From NCBI GenBank assembly GCA_945878775.1, contig CAMCUQ010000011.1, positions 1 through 39,575 on the forward strand: 39,575 nucleotides of DNA. Reading direction: 5' to 3'. Made by a program: the position numbers and the translations under genes. Shown one piece after another: positions 1-8,353 of the stretch; within the stretch, counting starts at the first letter, position 1, and each line of letters starts with the position of its first letter. The notes below the pieces were generated by a model. The model was given only the letters and a program-made list of their open reading frames with translations, had not been told where the DNA came from and made no database searches. Origin of the DNA: Chthonomonas calidirosea (GTDB lineage Bacteria > Armatimonadota > Chthonomonadetes > Chthonomonadales > Chthonomonadaceae).

Positions 1-5
1 TCTCA

Positions 6-31
6 AAAGCCTGTCTATGGAGATAGGCTTT
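6..31 (+). terminator. stem-loop, possible terminator of an upstream gene
   Basis: An 11-bp stem (AAAGCCT / AGGCTTT, a G-U pair, then TCT/AGA) closes a 4-nt loop, ATGG. The three T residues belong to the stem and are followed by CAGCCTCTTTG, so the U-tract is poor. It sits upstream of the wecB promoter and probably ends whatever transcript enters from the left. Confidence 0.45.
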
Positions 32-117
32 CAGCCTCTTTGACTTGGCTCTGCTCACAAGAACAAATAACTGCATCTTGCATCGTTCTTATCCGCATCA
101 GAATGAAACCTTGAAGG

Positions 118-126
118 TGCTATAAT
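118..126 (+). promoter_or_regulatory. extended -10 promoter of the polysaccharide operon
   Basis: TGC TATAAT is a perfect -10 hexamer with an extended TGn element. The region about 17 nt upstream (TCAGAA) is a poor -35, as is common for extended -10 promoters. It lies about 50 nt before the first start codon and would transcribe wecB and the four genes after it. Confidence 0.6.
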
Positions 127-177
127 CTGCACCCTTTTCTCAATAATGAATACTATCCTTTAGGAGACCGAAGACTC

Positions 178-1275
178 ATGCACTTAACCTGTGTAGTAGG
201 CGCACGCCCAAACTTCATGAAAATTGCCCCTATCTTAGAGGCGGCAAGGGCATCCGCCAACATCACACCCGTACTCGTTCATACAGGGCAGCACTACGAC
301 GAAAAAATGTCGCAACTGTTCTTTAACGATCTCGGAATGCCTGCCCCAGATTGCTACATGGGAATAGGCTCCGGTAGCCATGCCGTCCAGACCGCGAAGG
401 TGATGATCGCTTTCGATGAACTGTTGGATCAACAGCCCACCGATGTCGTTCTCGTCGTCGGAGATGTAAATTCCACTCTCGCCTGTGCCCTCGTTGCTGT
501 AAAGCGGAATATCATTGTCTGTCATGTGGAGGCAGGGCTTCGCAGCGGTGATCGCGCTATGCCAGAAGAGATCAACCGCATCCTCACCGATCAGGTCTCC
601 GATTACCTCTTTACCACAGAACGACAGGCACTAGAACACCTTGAAAAAGAGGGTGTTCCTGAGAGTCGCGTCCATTTTGTGGGCAATGTCATGATCGATA
701 CGCTTTTCAAGCACCGGGAGCGGGCAAAAGAGCGCACCATTCTTAACGACTTGGGAGCCATTTCCAAAGGCTACGCTCTTGTAACATTGCATCGCCCCAG
801 CAATGTCGACACACTCGAATCGGCGCAGAATACCATGGCTGCCCTCCAAGAGGTCGTGAATCGCCACCCTGTTATTCTGCCCATGCATCCCCGAACCAAA
901 GGCAAGCTTCAGCAGTTTGGACTCCTCGACACCGTCACAGGTTGGAAAAACGTCACCGTGTTGGAGCCACAAGGCTATCTCGATTTCTTGGCTCTCATGG
1001 ACAACGCGCAGGTAGTCGTTACCGACTCCGGTGGAGTGCAAGAGGAGACTACCGCTCTTGGTGTACCCTGCCTCACTTTCCGCGATAACACCGAGCGACC
1101 TATCACCGTCACCAATGGCACAAATCAACTGATCGGCTTGAGTGCAACACGGCTTGCTACCGCACTCGACGATCTGCTCTCCGGCAAAACACAGGTTTCT
1201 GACCGACGCCCAGAGCTATGGGATGGCAAAGCGGCACCGCGCATCATTGAGATACTCGAACGCCTTTTTGTTTAG
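178..1275 (+). CDS. wecB: UDP-N-acetylglucosamine 2-epimerase (non-hydrolysing)
   Basis: The enzyme interconverts UDP-GlcNAc and UDP-ManNAc in the cytoplasm, supplying ManNAc-type sugars for surface polysaccharide. The 365-residue length is normal for the bacterial WecB/MnaA family. Visible family motifs are HTGQHYD near residue 36, GDVNSTLACA, HVEAGLRSGDR with MPEEINR, VTLHRPSNVD and TDSGGVQEE near the C-terminal UDP site. An AGGAG lies about 11 nt before the ATG, a slightly long spacing. It is the first gene of a five-gene same-strand run with short gaps, behind an extended -10 promoter. The neighbouring Wzz and ligase genes support a role in polysaccharide precursor supply. The identity is secure; the final sugar is not known. 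Confidence 0.95.
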   Translation: MHLTCVVGARPNFMKIAPILEAARASANITPVLVHTGQHYDEKMSQLFFNDLGMPAPDCYMGIGSGSHAVQTAKVMIAFDELLDQQPTDVVLVVGDVNSTLACALVAVKRNIIVCHVEAGLRSGDRAMPEEINRILTDQVSDYLFTTERQALEHLEKEGVPESRVHFVGNVMIDTLFKHRERAKERTILNDLGAISKGYALVTLHRPSNVDTLESAQNTMAALQEVVNRHPVILPMHPRTKGKLQQFGLLDTVTGWKNVTVLEPQGYLDFLALMDNAQVVVTDSGGVQEETTALGVPCLTFRDNTERPITVTNGTNQLIGLSATRLATALDDLLSGKTQVSDRRPELWDGKAAPRIIEILERLFV

Positions 1276-1324
1276 TGCTCGCGCCTTATGCCGTTCTCAC
1301 CCTGTACCCTGAAGGTATAACTTT

Positions 1325-2575
1325 TTGACTACCGCGAATAATTCCAACCCGCTTTCACATAATGAGGTGCTGGCGACGATCAAAAAGTATCGTGTAGCTC
1401 TGCTCAGCCTCACCATATTGGGAGCATTGGGTGGAGTGGTCTCTACCTATCTCGCGAAGCCAGTCAATGAAGTAAAATCGGTTCTCATCATCCCCATCTC
1501 CCTCCCCTCTGCGGGAGAGCTTGGCGATCTTTTTGGTGTTGGTAAAGCGAACCCTGTAGAGATACTACAGGGTATGCTTGAAAGCCGTTCCATCACCAAG
1601 GTGCTTGCAAGCAAGTTCGGCATTCGTGAAAAAGAGATTTCACAATACTACAGCGTAGAAGTAGACACGAAAAAAAACCAACTCGCAATCAACACCCGCA
1701 TGGCGGGTTCAGAGCATCCCATAGCGATGAACCAACTCGCAATAGATACCCTCACTCAAGTGACCCGAAGCGTGAATAGGAACAAGGGGGAAAAGCTTGC
1801 GAGCCAGATCAAGACACTCAAAGACAAGGCAGAACAGAGTCTGCGTGAGGCACAGCAGAAGGTACTCAGCTATCAATTGGGCGTAAAGTCTGCTCCCGAC
1901 CCCCGTAACCCCACTGCCTCCGATGCCTTGAAACTGATCCGAGAGACAGAGTATCAACTCGAGCAGGCAAAGCAACAGCTTGAACTAGCCCGCAAACAGG
2001 CAGAGACCTACAGTAAAGTCGGGCTTACTCTCCCCACTGCCCTCCCTCCTGTCACCCAAATGCGGGACAAAATCGTGCAACTTGAACTCCAGATCAAGAT
2101 CGCAAAAGTACAGTTTGGTGATTCACACCCGCAGGTGGAGCGTCTTCTCCAAGAGCTACAAGTGACCAAGAGCCAAGTCAATGAGGAGATAGCCAATTAC
2201 CTCAAAGCGTCTGGTTCAAATCTTGATGCCAGAACAGCGGAGATATTGGGACGCAAAATGCTCCTCGAATGGCAGCTGAAGTACCTTAAAGACATCTACA
2301 AAGTTGCCCCCAAAGAGAGCCTCGACCTCACCAACCTAACGGCAGAACTTCAACTCAAAACGACCCTCTTTACTGACCTCGCTCAGAAATACGAGAGGGC
2401 GCGAGTCGAAGAGTTGGTAGACCCCATTCAGTGGACAACTCTGGTTCCTCCCTACATCACGCCGGATAGTCCCATCAACAAACGCTGGATTCGCACTCCC
2501 ATTACTTGGGCGACGCTCAGCTTTCTTGCCTTCTCCACGCTCTTCTTTTTCATCGACATCCGCAAAAAGCGTTGA
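1325..2575 (+). CDS. Wzz/GNVR-type polysaccharide chain-length determinant protein
   Basis: This inner-membrane co-polymerase probably sets chain length or couples export of the polysaccharide. A first TM helix (about residues 24-43, VALLSLTILGALGG) is followed by a long periplasmic region. That region is rich in charged heptads (about 150-300), consistent with coiled coil. A Pro-rich stretch and a second TM helix (about 386-412) precede a short basic tail, RKKR. There is no Walker-type tyrosine-kinase domain, so it is the stand-alone Wzz form. The start is TTG, with GAAGGT about 11 nt upstream. It follows wecB by 49 nt. Substrate specificity cannot be read from sequence. Confidence 0.85.
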   Translation: MTTANNSNPLSHNEVLATIKKYRVALLSLTILGALGGVVSTYLAKPVNEVKSVLIIPISLPSAGELGDLFGVGKANPVEILQGMLESRSITKVLASKFGIREKEISQYYSVEVDTKKNQLAINTRMAGSEHPIAMNQLAIDTLTQVTRSVNRNKGEKLASQIKTLKDKAEQSLREAQQKVLSYQLGVKSAPDPRNPTASDALKLIRETEYQLEQAKQQLELARKQAETYSKVGLTLPTALPPVTQMRDKIVQLELQIKIAKVQFGDSHPQVERLLQELQVTKSQVNEEIANYLKASGSNLDARTAEILGRKMLLEWQLKYLKDIYKVAPKESLDLTNLTAELQLKTTLFTDLAQKYERARVEELVDPIQWTTLVPPYITPDSPINKRWIRTPITWATLSFLAFSTLFFFIDIRKKR

Positions 2576-2602
2576 GATTTTTCATGCAAAGGAGCTAAGG
2601 GA

Positions 2603-3514
2603 ATGGAGCCGCAAAAAGGAGTTCGTGCTTTGTGGCTGACGAGTGTGAGCTTTTTGCTCTTAGCCATTTTCGATATTGTTTTGGTAGCACGCTTTAAGTA
2701 CTTTACGTTTGTAGAAGTCCCCACGCTTAAAGACGTGCAAGTACAGCAACCTGCCAACCTCCCCGAGTATCAAGCACCGCTGAATAAGCAAAATATCACA
2801 GGCTCCGAAAGCGAAAAATCGCTTCAGACACTTCGGTGGGTCACCCAGACAGCAACCAAAATCGACACCTTTCGCTCTGGAGACCCCATCGCGATTCTGA
2901 ACCACATCCAATCTGGAGGAGGGGTCATCTGCTCGAATCTAGCGATAGTTTTGCGGTCTGCCTTAGCCACACAACAAATCCCTTCGCGAAAAGTATGGCT
3001 CATGCGTAATATGCTCGATACCAAGGATACCCATGTGACTGTGGAGGTGCTACTCAAGGGTAAATGGGTATTGCTCGATCCTACTTTCAACCTCTCCTTT
3101 ACAAATCCCCAAGGAGAGTTACTCTCAGCACAAGAGGTTCACAACGCTTTGCTTCGGGGTGAAAGCAACAACATTAAGATCAAAGAGTACGGACAAGGCA
3201 AATACCCACTTCAGCTCAAGGATTACTATATTCATTTCTTGCCCCTGTTCAATAACGTGTTTGTGGTAGAACCCAATAAAGGCAGCTTTTGGTACTATCT
3301 GCCCAAGGTAGGCGTCGTTAGCTCTCTTACGCTCTACTATGAGCACTCCGATCAATTATCGAATGAGCATCTTCAAAATCTACAGTCGTTTCATCTGCTT
3401 TGGGGGCAAATCTTACCTTTTTTGAACCTCCTGCTCTTGGGAGTAATCCTGTATCAGCTACGGGGTTTTCTCCGGCAACGTGCGCGTGAGCGCAACGCAA
3501 CTTCTGCACACTAG
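2603..3514 (+). CDS. membrane-anchored transglutaminase-like (papain-fold) protein
   Basis: A short transglutaminase-like core lies between an N-terminal TM helix (about residues 12-35) and a C-terminal TM helix (about 268-288). The triad appears intact: Cys110 in GGGVICSN, His144 in DTHVTVEV and Asp159 in LLDPTFN, with the usual spacing for the superfamily. Members can be transglutaminases, peptidases or amidases; the substrate here is unknown. The active domain should face the periplasm. The gene lies between the Wzz gene (27-nt gap) and the ligase gene (12-nt gap), so it is probably co-translated with them and may act on the polymer or its protein partners. That role is inferred from position only. 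Confidence 0.75.
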   Translation: MEPQKGVRALWLTSVSFLLLAIFDIVLVARFKYFTFVEVPTLKDVQVQQPANLPEYQAPLNKQNITGSESEKSLQTLRWVTQTATKIDTFRSGDPIAILNHIQSGGGVICSNLAIVLRSALATQQIPSRKVWLMRNMLDTKDTHVTVEVLLKGKWVLLDPTFNLSFTNPQGELLSAQEVHNALLRGESNNIKIKEYGQGKYPLQLKDYYIHFLPLFNNVFVVEPNKGSFWYYLPKVGVVSSLTLYYEHSDQLSNEHLQNLQSFHLLWGQILPFLNLLLLGVILYQLRGFLRQRARERNATSAH

Positions 3515-3526
3515 GAAACCGATCTC

Positions 3527-4894
3527 ATGGAAGCGGACCAGCCTTTCCCAAGCCAGTCTCTCTCTCAAGTAAAGACAGAAGCGATACGCCTAGAGGTCAA
3601 GCTCCTTGCGGCGCTGTTGTTCTATCTACCTCTTGCCTACAGCAAGTTGGGGCGCATCTACTTGAGTATTGCAGGTTTGAGCGCGTCGGCAAGAGTGGAT
3701 GCTTCTCAAGCCTTCCTAATTCCCAGTTTTCTCATTGGCGTCGTTCTGCTTGCCTTGCGCTACTCCCGTTATCCACAGGTCAACAAGCACCCACTCCGCT
3801 ACCTGATTGAGTTCTCTTTTGTTTGCTGGTTTGTTGGGGCAACACTCAGCAGTATCAATCAATGGAATATTAACCGCACAGCGGTCAACTATGTCTCCAC
3901 CTTCATAACGCTCCCTATTCTATACCATGCCGCACGAGATATGGCGCTTTCGCGCAAAGACCTCAACGTTCTTTTCACGGCGCTCTGCCTCGGTACTCTG
4001 CCTGTCCTCACTATTTCGCTCTACTACTACTATAAAGCATTCAGTGTTCCCAGTCTCCTTGTGCTCCTGCTTTCGCGCTACGATATTCCCAAAATGACCG
4101 GATACCGTGAATGGACATTTGGGAACACAGGAAATACCGCCGCGTTTCTTATGTTGACTATGTTTCCTGTAATGATGATGTTCCGTAGCAAAGAAAACCC
4201 GAAACACCTACATAGGCTCTACGGGTTCACCTTTTTTCTGATGTGTGTCCATTTCGTGATCATTCAATCTCGTGTCACCTTTATTATTGCTCTTGCCTTA
4301 CTTCCTGTGCTAATCTTTCTTTTTTCTGCCACCACCAAGCAGTTCCTTACCCGAATAACAGGTCTCATCGTCTTCTTCACGGTGCTGATTGGCATTCTCT
4401 TTGCCACAGGGAGTACCGGCTTGATAACCCTCCTCGATAGATTCCAAAATGCAGCCTCCGCCAACCAAGAGGAGGACGATTCTGTACGGGAACGAGTCCA
4501 TTCTATGGTTCAGGGCAGGCGCGTCTTTGAGACACACTGGGAGATGGGGATCGGTATCGGGAACACACGTGACTACATTCTTGAAACAGCAGTCCATCAG
4601 TTCAATCTGAACCAAGGAACGGAGCTAGGTATTTTGGGCTTTATAGCCTCTATTCTTCTCTGTATAGGAACCGCAGCACGTACTGCCATTTTTATATTTG
4701 AAGCGAAACGGAAAGCGTGGGGATGGGAACGCCTCGCCTTTGCCTTAGGACCTTTTTGCTACCTTGTTTATGGGGCTATTGGCAATATGCCCCTGAATAT
4801 TGGCGTCATCAACACATGGATGAGCCTCTTAATTCTCTTCACAGCTTTTTATGACTACCTGCCCATTGAGGAAACAACCCCCTCCACTCCATAA
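3527..4894 (+). CDS. O-antigen ligase / polymerase family membrane protein
   Basis: This 455-residue polytopic protein has roughly ten or more hydrophobic segments and the layout of Wzy/WaaL-type enzymes. The large loop in the C-terminal half contains MGIGIGNTRDY and then HQFNLNQGTELGILGF, which resembles the family pattern of a His/Asn-containing loop before a Gly-rich helix (hN.yl..aelGilG). It would either polymerise repeat units or ligate the polymer to an acceptor on the periplasmic side. Its place after wecB, Wzz and the transglutaminase-like gene supports this. Ligase and polymerase cannot be told apart by sequence. Confidence 0.8.
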   Translation: MEADQPFPSQSLSQVKTEAIRLEVKLLAALLFYLPLAYSKLGRIYLSIAGLSASARVDASQAFLIPSFLIGVVLLALRYSRYPQVNKHPLRYLIEFSFVCWFVGATLSSINQWNINRTAVNYVSTFITLPILYHAARDMALSRKDLNVLFTALCLGTLPVLTISLYYYYKAFSVPSLLVLLLSRYDIPKMTGYREWTFGNTGNTAAFLMLTMFPVMMMFRSKENPKHLHRLYGFTFFLMCVHFVIIQSRVTFIIALALLPVLIFLFSATTKQFLTRITGLIVFFTVLIGILFATGSTGLITLLDRFQNAASANQEEDDSVRERVHSMVQGRRVFETHWEMGIGIGNTRDYILETAVHQFNLNQGTELGILGFIASILLCIGTAARTAIFIFEAKRKAWGWERLAFALGPFCYLVYGAIGNMPLNIGVINTWMSLLILFTAFYDYLPIEETTPSTP

Positions 4895-4941
4895 ACAGAC
4901 GGACTAAAAACCAGTCAAGCCGATAGATAAGGAGTTCTCTC

Positions 4942-5958
4942 ATGTTCACTCTTTTGAGTACTATAGCCCTATTAGCAACGTGCCAAAACACCAAAACCAA
5001 GATACCTTTGATAACCTACAGTTTTGTGAGAAATCCCAATCGAGTACAGTATAACAACTTTATGGATGGATCGCATAAAGTCTTGTTAGATCATATAGGA
5101 GAAGGTCTGCTCTATAACAATGCCGCAGGCATTCTGGCACTTGGAGCCTCCGATAGGATTAATATCTACAAAAACAACCTCGTCGTGGAAAGCCTGGTGG
5201 TAGAAGGCGACACGATTGTTCACTCTCTCAAGGGTTCTAAACCCAATATTCTTCCGTTTAAGCATTCGGGGCTTAGACTCTTCCCTAGTGGCTGGAACGG
5301 ATCAACACTCTACTTTTATTCGATGTGGGGAGAACAGGGCAAAGAGGGGTTTCTCTCACACGAAAACTATTTCCGATGGAATACAAAGACCCACACGATA
5401 GAACAGCTGGAAAACGTCCCTCCGTACCATAAGGTTCACGCTTTTCCAGAAGGTTTGCTTCTTACCCATACACACGCTGTCACTCTGTTGGACGCGCAGG
5501 GGAAGTTACGACATCAATGGGTGAATGAGGAGTTCGATTATTCTTTTCAACGTATATCGGGCAAGAACCGCTTCGTATTTACTACAACTTCTTCGCAGAC
5601 CTCTCTTTGGCTTTTGGATACACAAAAGCTTCGCTTGGAGCGTCTCCCAAAGAGGTATCCCGTAGATATATCACTTGTCGGAGAAAGCGAGAACTCGCTT
5701 CTCTACTCTCGATACATCAAGAACCACACCCACTTCTACCGTTTCCATCTGGATACCCTGCAAGCGAAGCGTTTGAACATCTCCACCCCAAAAAACAGAT
5801 ATTACTCTCTCATTGGTCTCTCACGAGACAAAAAATGGCTGATTGTAAGCTACCTGGAATCCTCACCGTGGCCCTCTCACCTCATGGCGATCTCCTTGCA
5901 TACCGGAAAACGAAAGTTTCTTCTTGAAAGCATCGTCAATGTGAGTATCGTACCTTAG
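4942..5958 (+). CDS. predicted exported beta-propeller-like protein, function unknown
   Basis: I do not recognise a specific family. The N-terminus (MFTLLSTIALLATC) looks like a short signal sequence. The Cys after LLAT gives an atypical lipobox, because Thr precedes the Cys. The rest is beta-rich, with repeating segments such as WLLDTQKLR, YRFHLDTLQAKR and MAISLHTGKRKF, and DKKWLIVSY near the end. This pattern recalls TolB/WD-like propellers. An AAGGAG Shine-Dalgarno supports the start. It is the last gene of the polysaccharide operon, 47 nt after the ligase, and is followed by a strong hairpin. A periplasmic accessory role is inference. Confidence 0.6.
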   Translation: MFTLLSTIALLATCQNTKTKIPLITYSFVRNPNRVQYNNFMDGSHKVLLDHIGEGLLYNNAAGILALGASDRINIYKNNLVVESLVVEGDTIVHSLKGSKPNILPFKHSGLRLFPSGWNGSTLYFYSMWGEQGKEGFLSHENYFRWNTKTHTIEQLENVPPYHKVHAFPEGLLLTHTHAVTLLDAQGKLRHQWVNEEFDYSFQRISGKNRFVFTTTSSQTSLWLLDTQKLRLERLPKRYPVDISLVGESENSLLYSRYIKNHTHFYRFHLDTLQAKRLNISTPKNRYYSLIGLSRDKKWLIVSYLESSPWPSHLMAISLHTGKRKFLLESIVNVSIVP

Positions 5959-6034
5959 CCCTAACACACAGCCACAGGTACTCATATCACCCAATAAAAA
6001 GGACTAAACCGTAAGAGTTCAAGGTTGTGGAAAA

Positions 6035-6065
6035 CTTTTCTAGGGGTTAGTAACCCCTAGAAAAG
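6035..6065. terminator. perfect 14-bp inverted repeat after the polysaccharide operon
   Basis: CTTTTCTAGGGGTT and AACCCCTAGAAAAG form an uninterrupted 14-bp stem with a 3-nt loop, AGT. On the plus strand no U-tract follows; on the minus strand the stem is followed by TTTT. It separates the polysaccharide operon from the MFS gene. It is probably a terminator or 3'-end stabiliser. Confidence 0.6.
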
Positions 6066-6086
6066 AGAAGCCGCCCCCGCGTAAGG

Positions 6087-6101
6087 TATAATGACTATAC
6101 T
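6087..6101 (+). promoter_or_regulatory. possible -10 elements upstream of the MFS gene
   Basis: Two -10-like hexamers, TATAAT (6087) and TATACT (6096), lie 24-38 nt before the MFS start codon, downstream of the hairpin at 6035. No convincing -35 is visible. A GAAGGAG Shine-Dalgarno follows. Confidence 0.35.
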
Positions 6102-6124
6102 GCTCCGAAGGAGAGTGCAGTCTT

Positions 6125-7444
6125 ATGGAACCACCCGCAAAACAGCCAGCCTCCCCAATTCTCTCCTCTCACTCGCCTCCTGTATCCCCCCAAAACCCGC
6201 GCCGAGATAGTCCGTTTGAAGCCCTCCGCTACCGCAATTTTCGCCTCTTCTATTATGGGCAAACCCTCTCCGTGGCAGGAACATGGATGCAGACAGTGGC
6301 GCAAAATTGGCTCGTGTGGGAACTCACGAAAGACTCCCGTTGGCTCGGTATTGTGAACGGCGCGAACGCCATTCCCTTTGTGCTATTTGCGGTGTGGGGT
6401 GGACAACTGGCAGACAGACACTCCCGAAGGCATATCCTGCTCCTAACTCAGTTTCTCGCCATGATCCTCGCCTTCGTCTTGGCGTTCCTAGCCTATGGCT
6501 TCTGGATAAAAGTGGAGGGTTGGCATATCGCTCTCCTCGGCGTACTCTCTGGCATCGTCACCGCTTTCAATATGCCTGCCCAACAGGCGTTCATCAGCGA
6601 TATGATCGAAGACCCACGCCATCTCGGCAACGCCATTGCGCTCAGTTCCTTGCGCTTTAACCTCGCCCGCGTACTGGGTCCCATGCTTGCCGGCTTCATC
6701 ATGGCAAAAACAGGAGTCGCCACCTGCTTTCTCATAAATGCCCTCAGCTTTATAGCGGTGATAACCTCTCTCCTCATGATGCGTACTCCCCATGTGCCAA
6801 AACAGGGCAAAAAGCAGTCGATCCGCGAAGGGTTTCGCTACATAATAGAGAACAAGCTTGTCCTGCGGAACGTGCTTCTTATCGCAAGCGGTGCCCTGTT
6901 CGCCTGGTCTGCCTCCACCCTCTATCCTGTCTTCGCACATACATTTGGTGTGGGAGCCACAGGCTACAGTTGGCTCACCTCTGCCGCTGGTTTGGGAGCC
7001 ATGACAAGTGGCTTCATGCTTGCCAAATATGGAGAGAGTGTTCCCCGCCGGATTAGAATCTACGGAGGGGCAATGCTATTTGCTCTCTCCCTGATTCTCT
7101 TCACCTTCACCCACACCCTCGCTCAAGGCATGATTCTCCTCGTGTTTGTGGGCTTCGGGATGATCCTCTGTGCCAATACCTCCAATGTCGCTGTCCAAAG
7201 CGAGGTTCCGGCACAGTTGCGGGGGCGTGTTATGGCGGTGTACTCTTTGGCGTTTCAGGGGATCATGCCCGTGGGAGGGCTACTGGCGGGGTACATGGCA
7301 AAGCGATTTGGCGCACCACAGACGATTCGGATCAATGCGATGTTCTTCCTCATCATTGTCTGTATGCTCCTTGTTTGGAGTTATCAGGACAGCAATACTA
7401 CTGGGACATCTGAGGGGAATACCGAAGACGCTTTGCGCAGTTAG
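6125..7444 (+). CDS. MFS transporter (EntS/MFS_3-like exporter)
   Basis: This proton-coupled major-facilitator permease of about 12 TM helices is most like the EntS/MFS_3 exporter group. After a Pro/Ser-rich cytoplasmic tail of about 30 residues come FEALRYRNFRLFYYGQTLS and TWMQTVAQNWLV, which are characteristic of that group. The loop 2-3 motif A appears as GGQLADRHSRR. The second half repeats the pattern, with QLRGRVMAVYSL. The substrate is unknown; relatives export siderophores, drugs or macrolides. It has its own apparent promoter. Its 3' end overlaps the convergent DHODH-like gene by 47 nt, so the last 15 codons are read on both strands. Confidence 0.85.
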   Translation: MEPPAKQPASPILSSHSPPVSPQNPRRDSPFEALRYRNFRLFYYGQTLSVAGTWMQTVAQNWLVWELTKDSRWLGIVNGANAIPFVLFAVWGGQLADRHSRRHILLLTQFLAMILAFVLAFLAYGFWIKVEGWHIALLGVLSGIVTAFNMPAQQAFISDMIEDPRHLGNAIALSSLRFNLARVLGPMLAGFIMAKTGVATCFLINALSFIAVITSLLMMRTPHVPKQGKKQSIREGFRYIIENKLVLRNVLLIASGALFAWSASTLYPVFAHTFGVGATGYSWLTSAAGLGAMTSGFMLAKYGESVPRRIRIYGGAMLFALSLILFTFTHTLAQGMILLVFVGFGMILCANTSNVAVQSEVPAQLRGRVMAVYSLAFQGIMPVGGLLAGYMAKRFGAPQTIRINAMFFLIIVCMLLVWSYQDSNTTGTSEGNTEDALRS

Positions 7445-8291
7445 CGAGGGTGGAGGGCTTCACAAGGCTTGCTATCCCAATGGCAACGGCATCGGCTCCC
7501 GCAATCATAAACTCCTCTGCATCGTCCGCCGACATAATCCCACCAGAGCCAATAATCGGTGCGGAGATACTCTGCCTCACACGCCATACCTGATAGAGTG
7601 CAAGAGGTTTTATCGCAGGTCCCGATAGCCCTCCAACCACATAGGGGAGACGAAGCTCACGACTGCTCAAACGAACGGCAACAGCAGGAAACGCTTGCCC
7701 GACAGCAATGACATCTGCCCCAGTATCGACGGCAGTCTTGGCAGCAAGCCCAATCTCTATGCCCACCGAGGGTAGCTTAGCGATGAGAGGGAGCCGTGTC
7801 TGAGCGCGTACCGCTTTCAATGCCTGTCGAATACGACTCAGAGACTCTGATTCTGAAGGAATTGCTCCCTGAACAAACCCTTCCTCATGGAGAGCAAGCG
7901 GAGTCAAATTCAGTTCGAGCGCAAAGACCCCCTCAGTACGCTCTAGCATCGCTCCCAGCTGCTCCCAATCTTCGGGTGTCTCACCGCAAATACTCACAAT
8001 AATGGGGCAAGGTAGCTTCCTCAAGCGAGGCAAGTCTTGTTCAACAAACGCCTCTACCCCCAGATTGGGCAGACCTGTCGCATGAATTAAGCCCCCTGTT
8101 ACCTCCACAGTGCGAGGCATAGGGTTGCCAAGTCGAGGGTTTACAGTGAGTGTCGGCGTGACAAATGCTCCCACCTCGGCAAAATCGACTAACCCCTCTG
8201 TGGTATCGGCAAAGCCAAGCGTGCCAGATGCTGCAAGCACTGGGCTTTGGAGAGAATGGTTGGGAGTGAGTAAAAAAGAGGCGGTGGGCAT
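7398..8291 (-). CDS. dihydroorotate dehydrogenase-like FMN protein with altered active site
   Basis: The fold is that of class 1 DHODH, about 297 residues from the chosen ATG. The start MPTASFLLTP then SPVLAASGTLGF aligns with family N-termini, so I prefer it to the upstream ATG at 8351. FMN-site features are kept: ASGT, Lys172 in AKLP, GGLSGPAIKP and GSGGI. Substrate-side residues are not. By family alignment (Lactococcus DHODA numbering), Lys43 is Pro46, Asn67 is His70, catalytic Cys130 is Pro131, Asn132 is Ala133 and Asn193 is Ala196. The usual NxSCPN reads NLTPLA; only Asn128 remains. It is therefore unlikely to be an ordinary PyrD. It is the third gene of hisC - sialidase-like - this, and no pyrK is adjacent. 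Function unknown. Confidence 0.75.
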   Translation of the reverse strand: MPTASFLLTPNHSLQSPVLAASGTLGFADTTEGLVDFAEVGAFVTPTLTVNPRLGNPMPRTVEVTGGLIHATGLPNLGVEAFVEQDLPRLRKLPCPIIVSICGETPEDWEQLGAMLERTEGVFALELNLTPLALHEEGFVQGAIPSESESLSRIRQALKAVRAQTRLPLIAKLPSVGIEIGLAAKTAVDTGADVIAVGQAFPAVAVRLSSRELRLPYVVGGLSGPAIKPLALYQVWRVRQSISAPIIGSGGIMSADDAEEFMIAGADAVAIGIASLVKPSTLANCAKRLRYSPQMSQ

Positions 8292-8353
8292 GGGTGTTTT
8301 CTGGTTCCAGACTTGGGGAAGCGAGGCAAACGCACTGCACTCCCCCCTCATCT

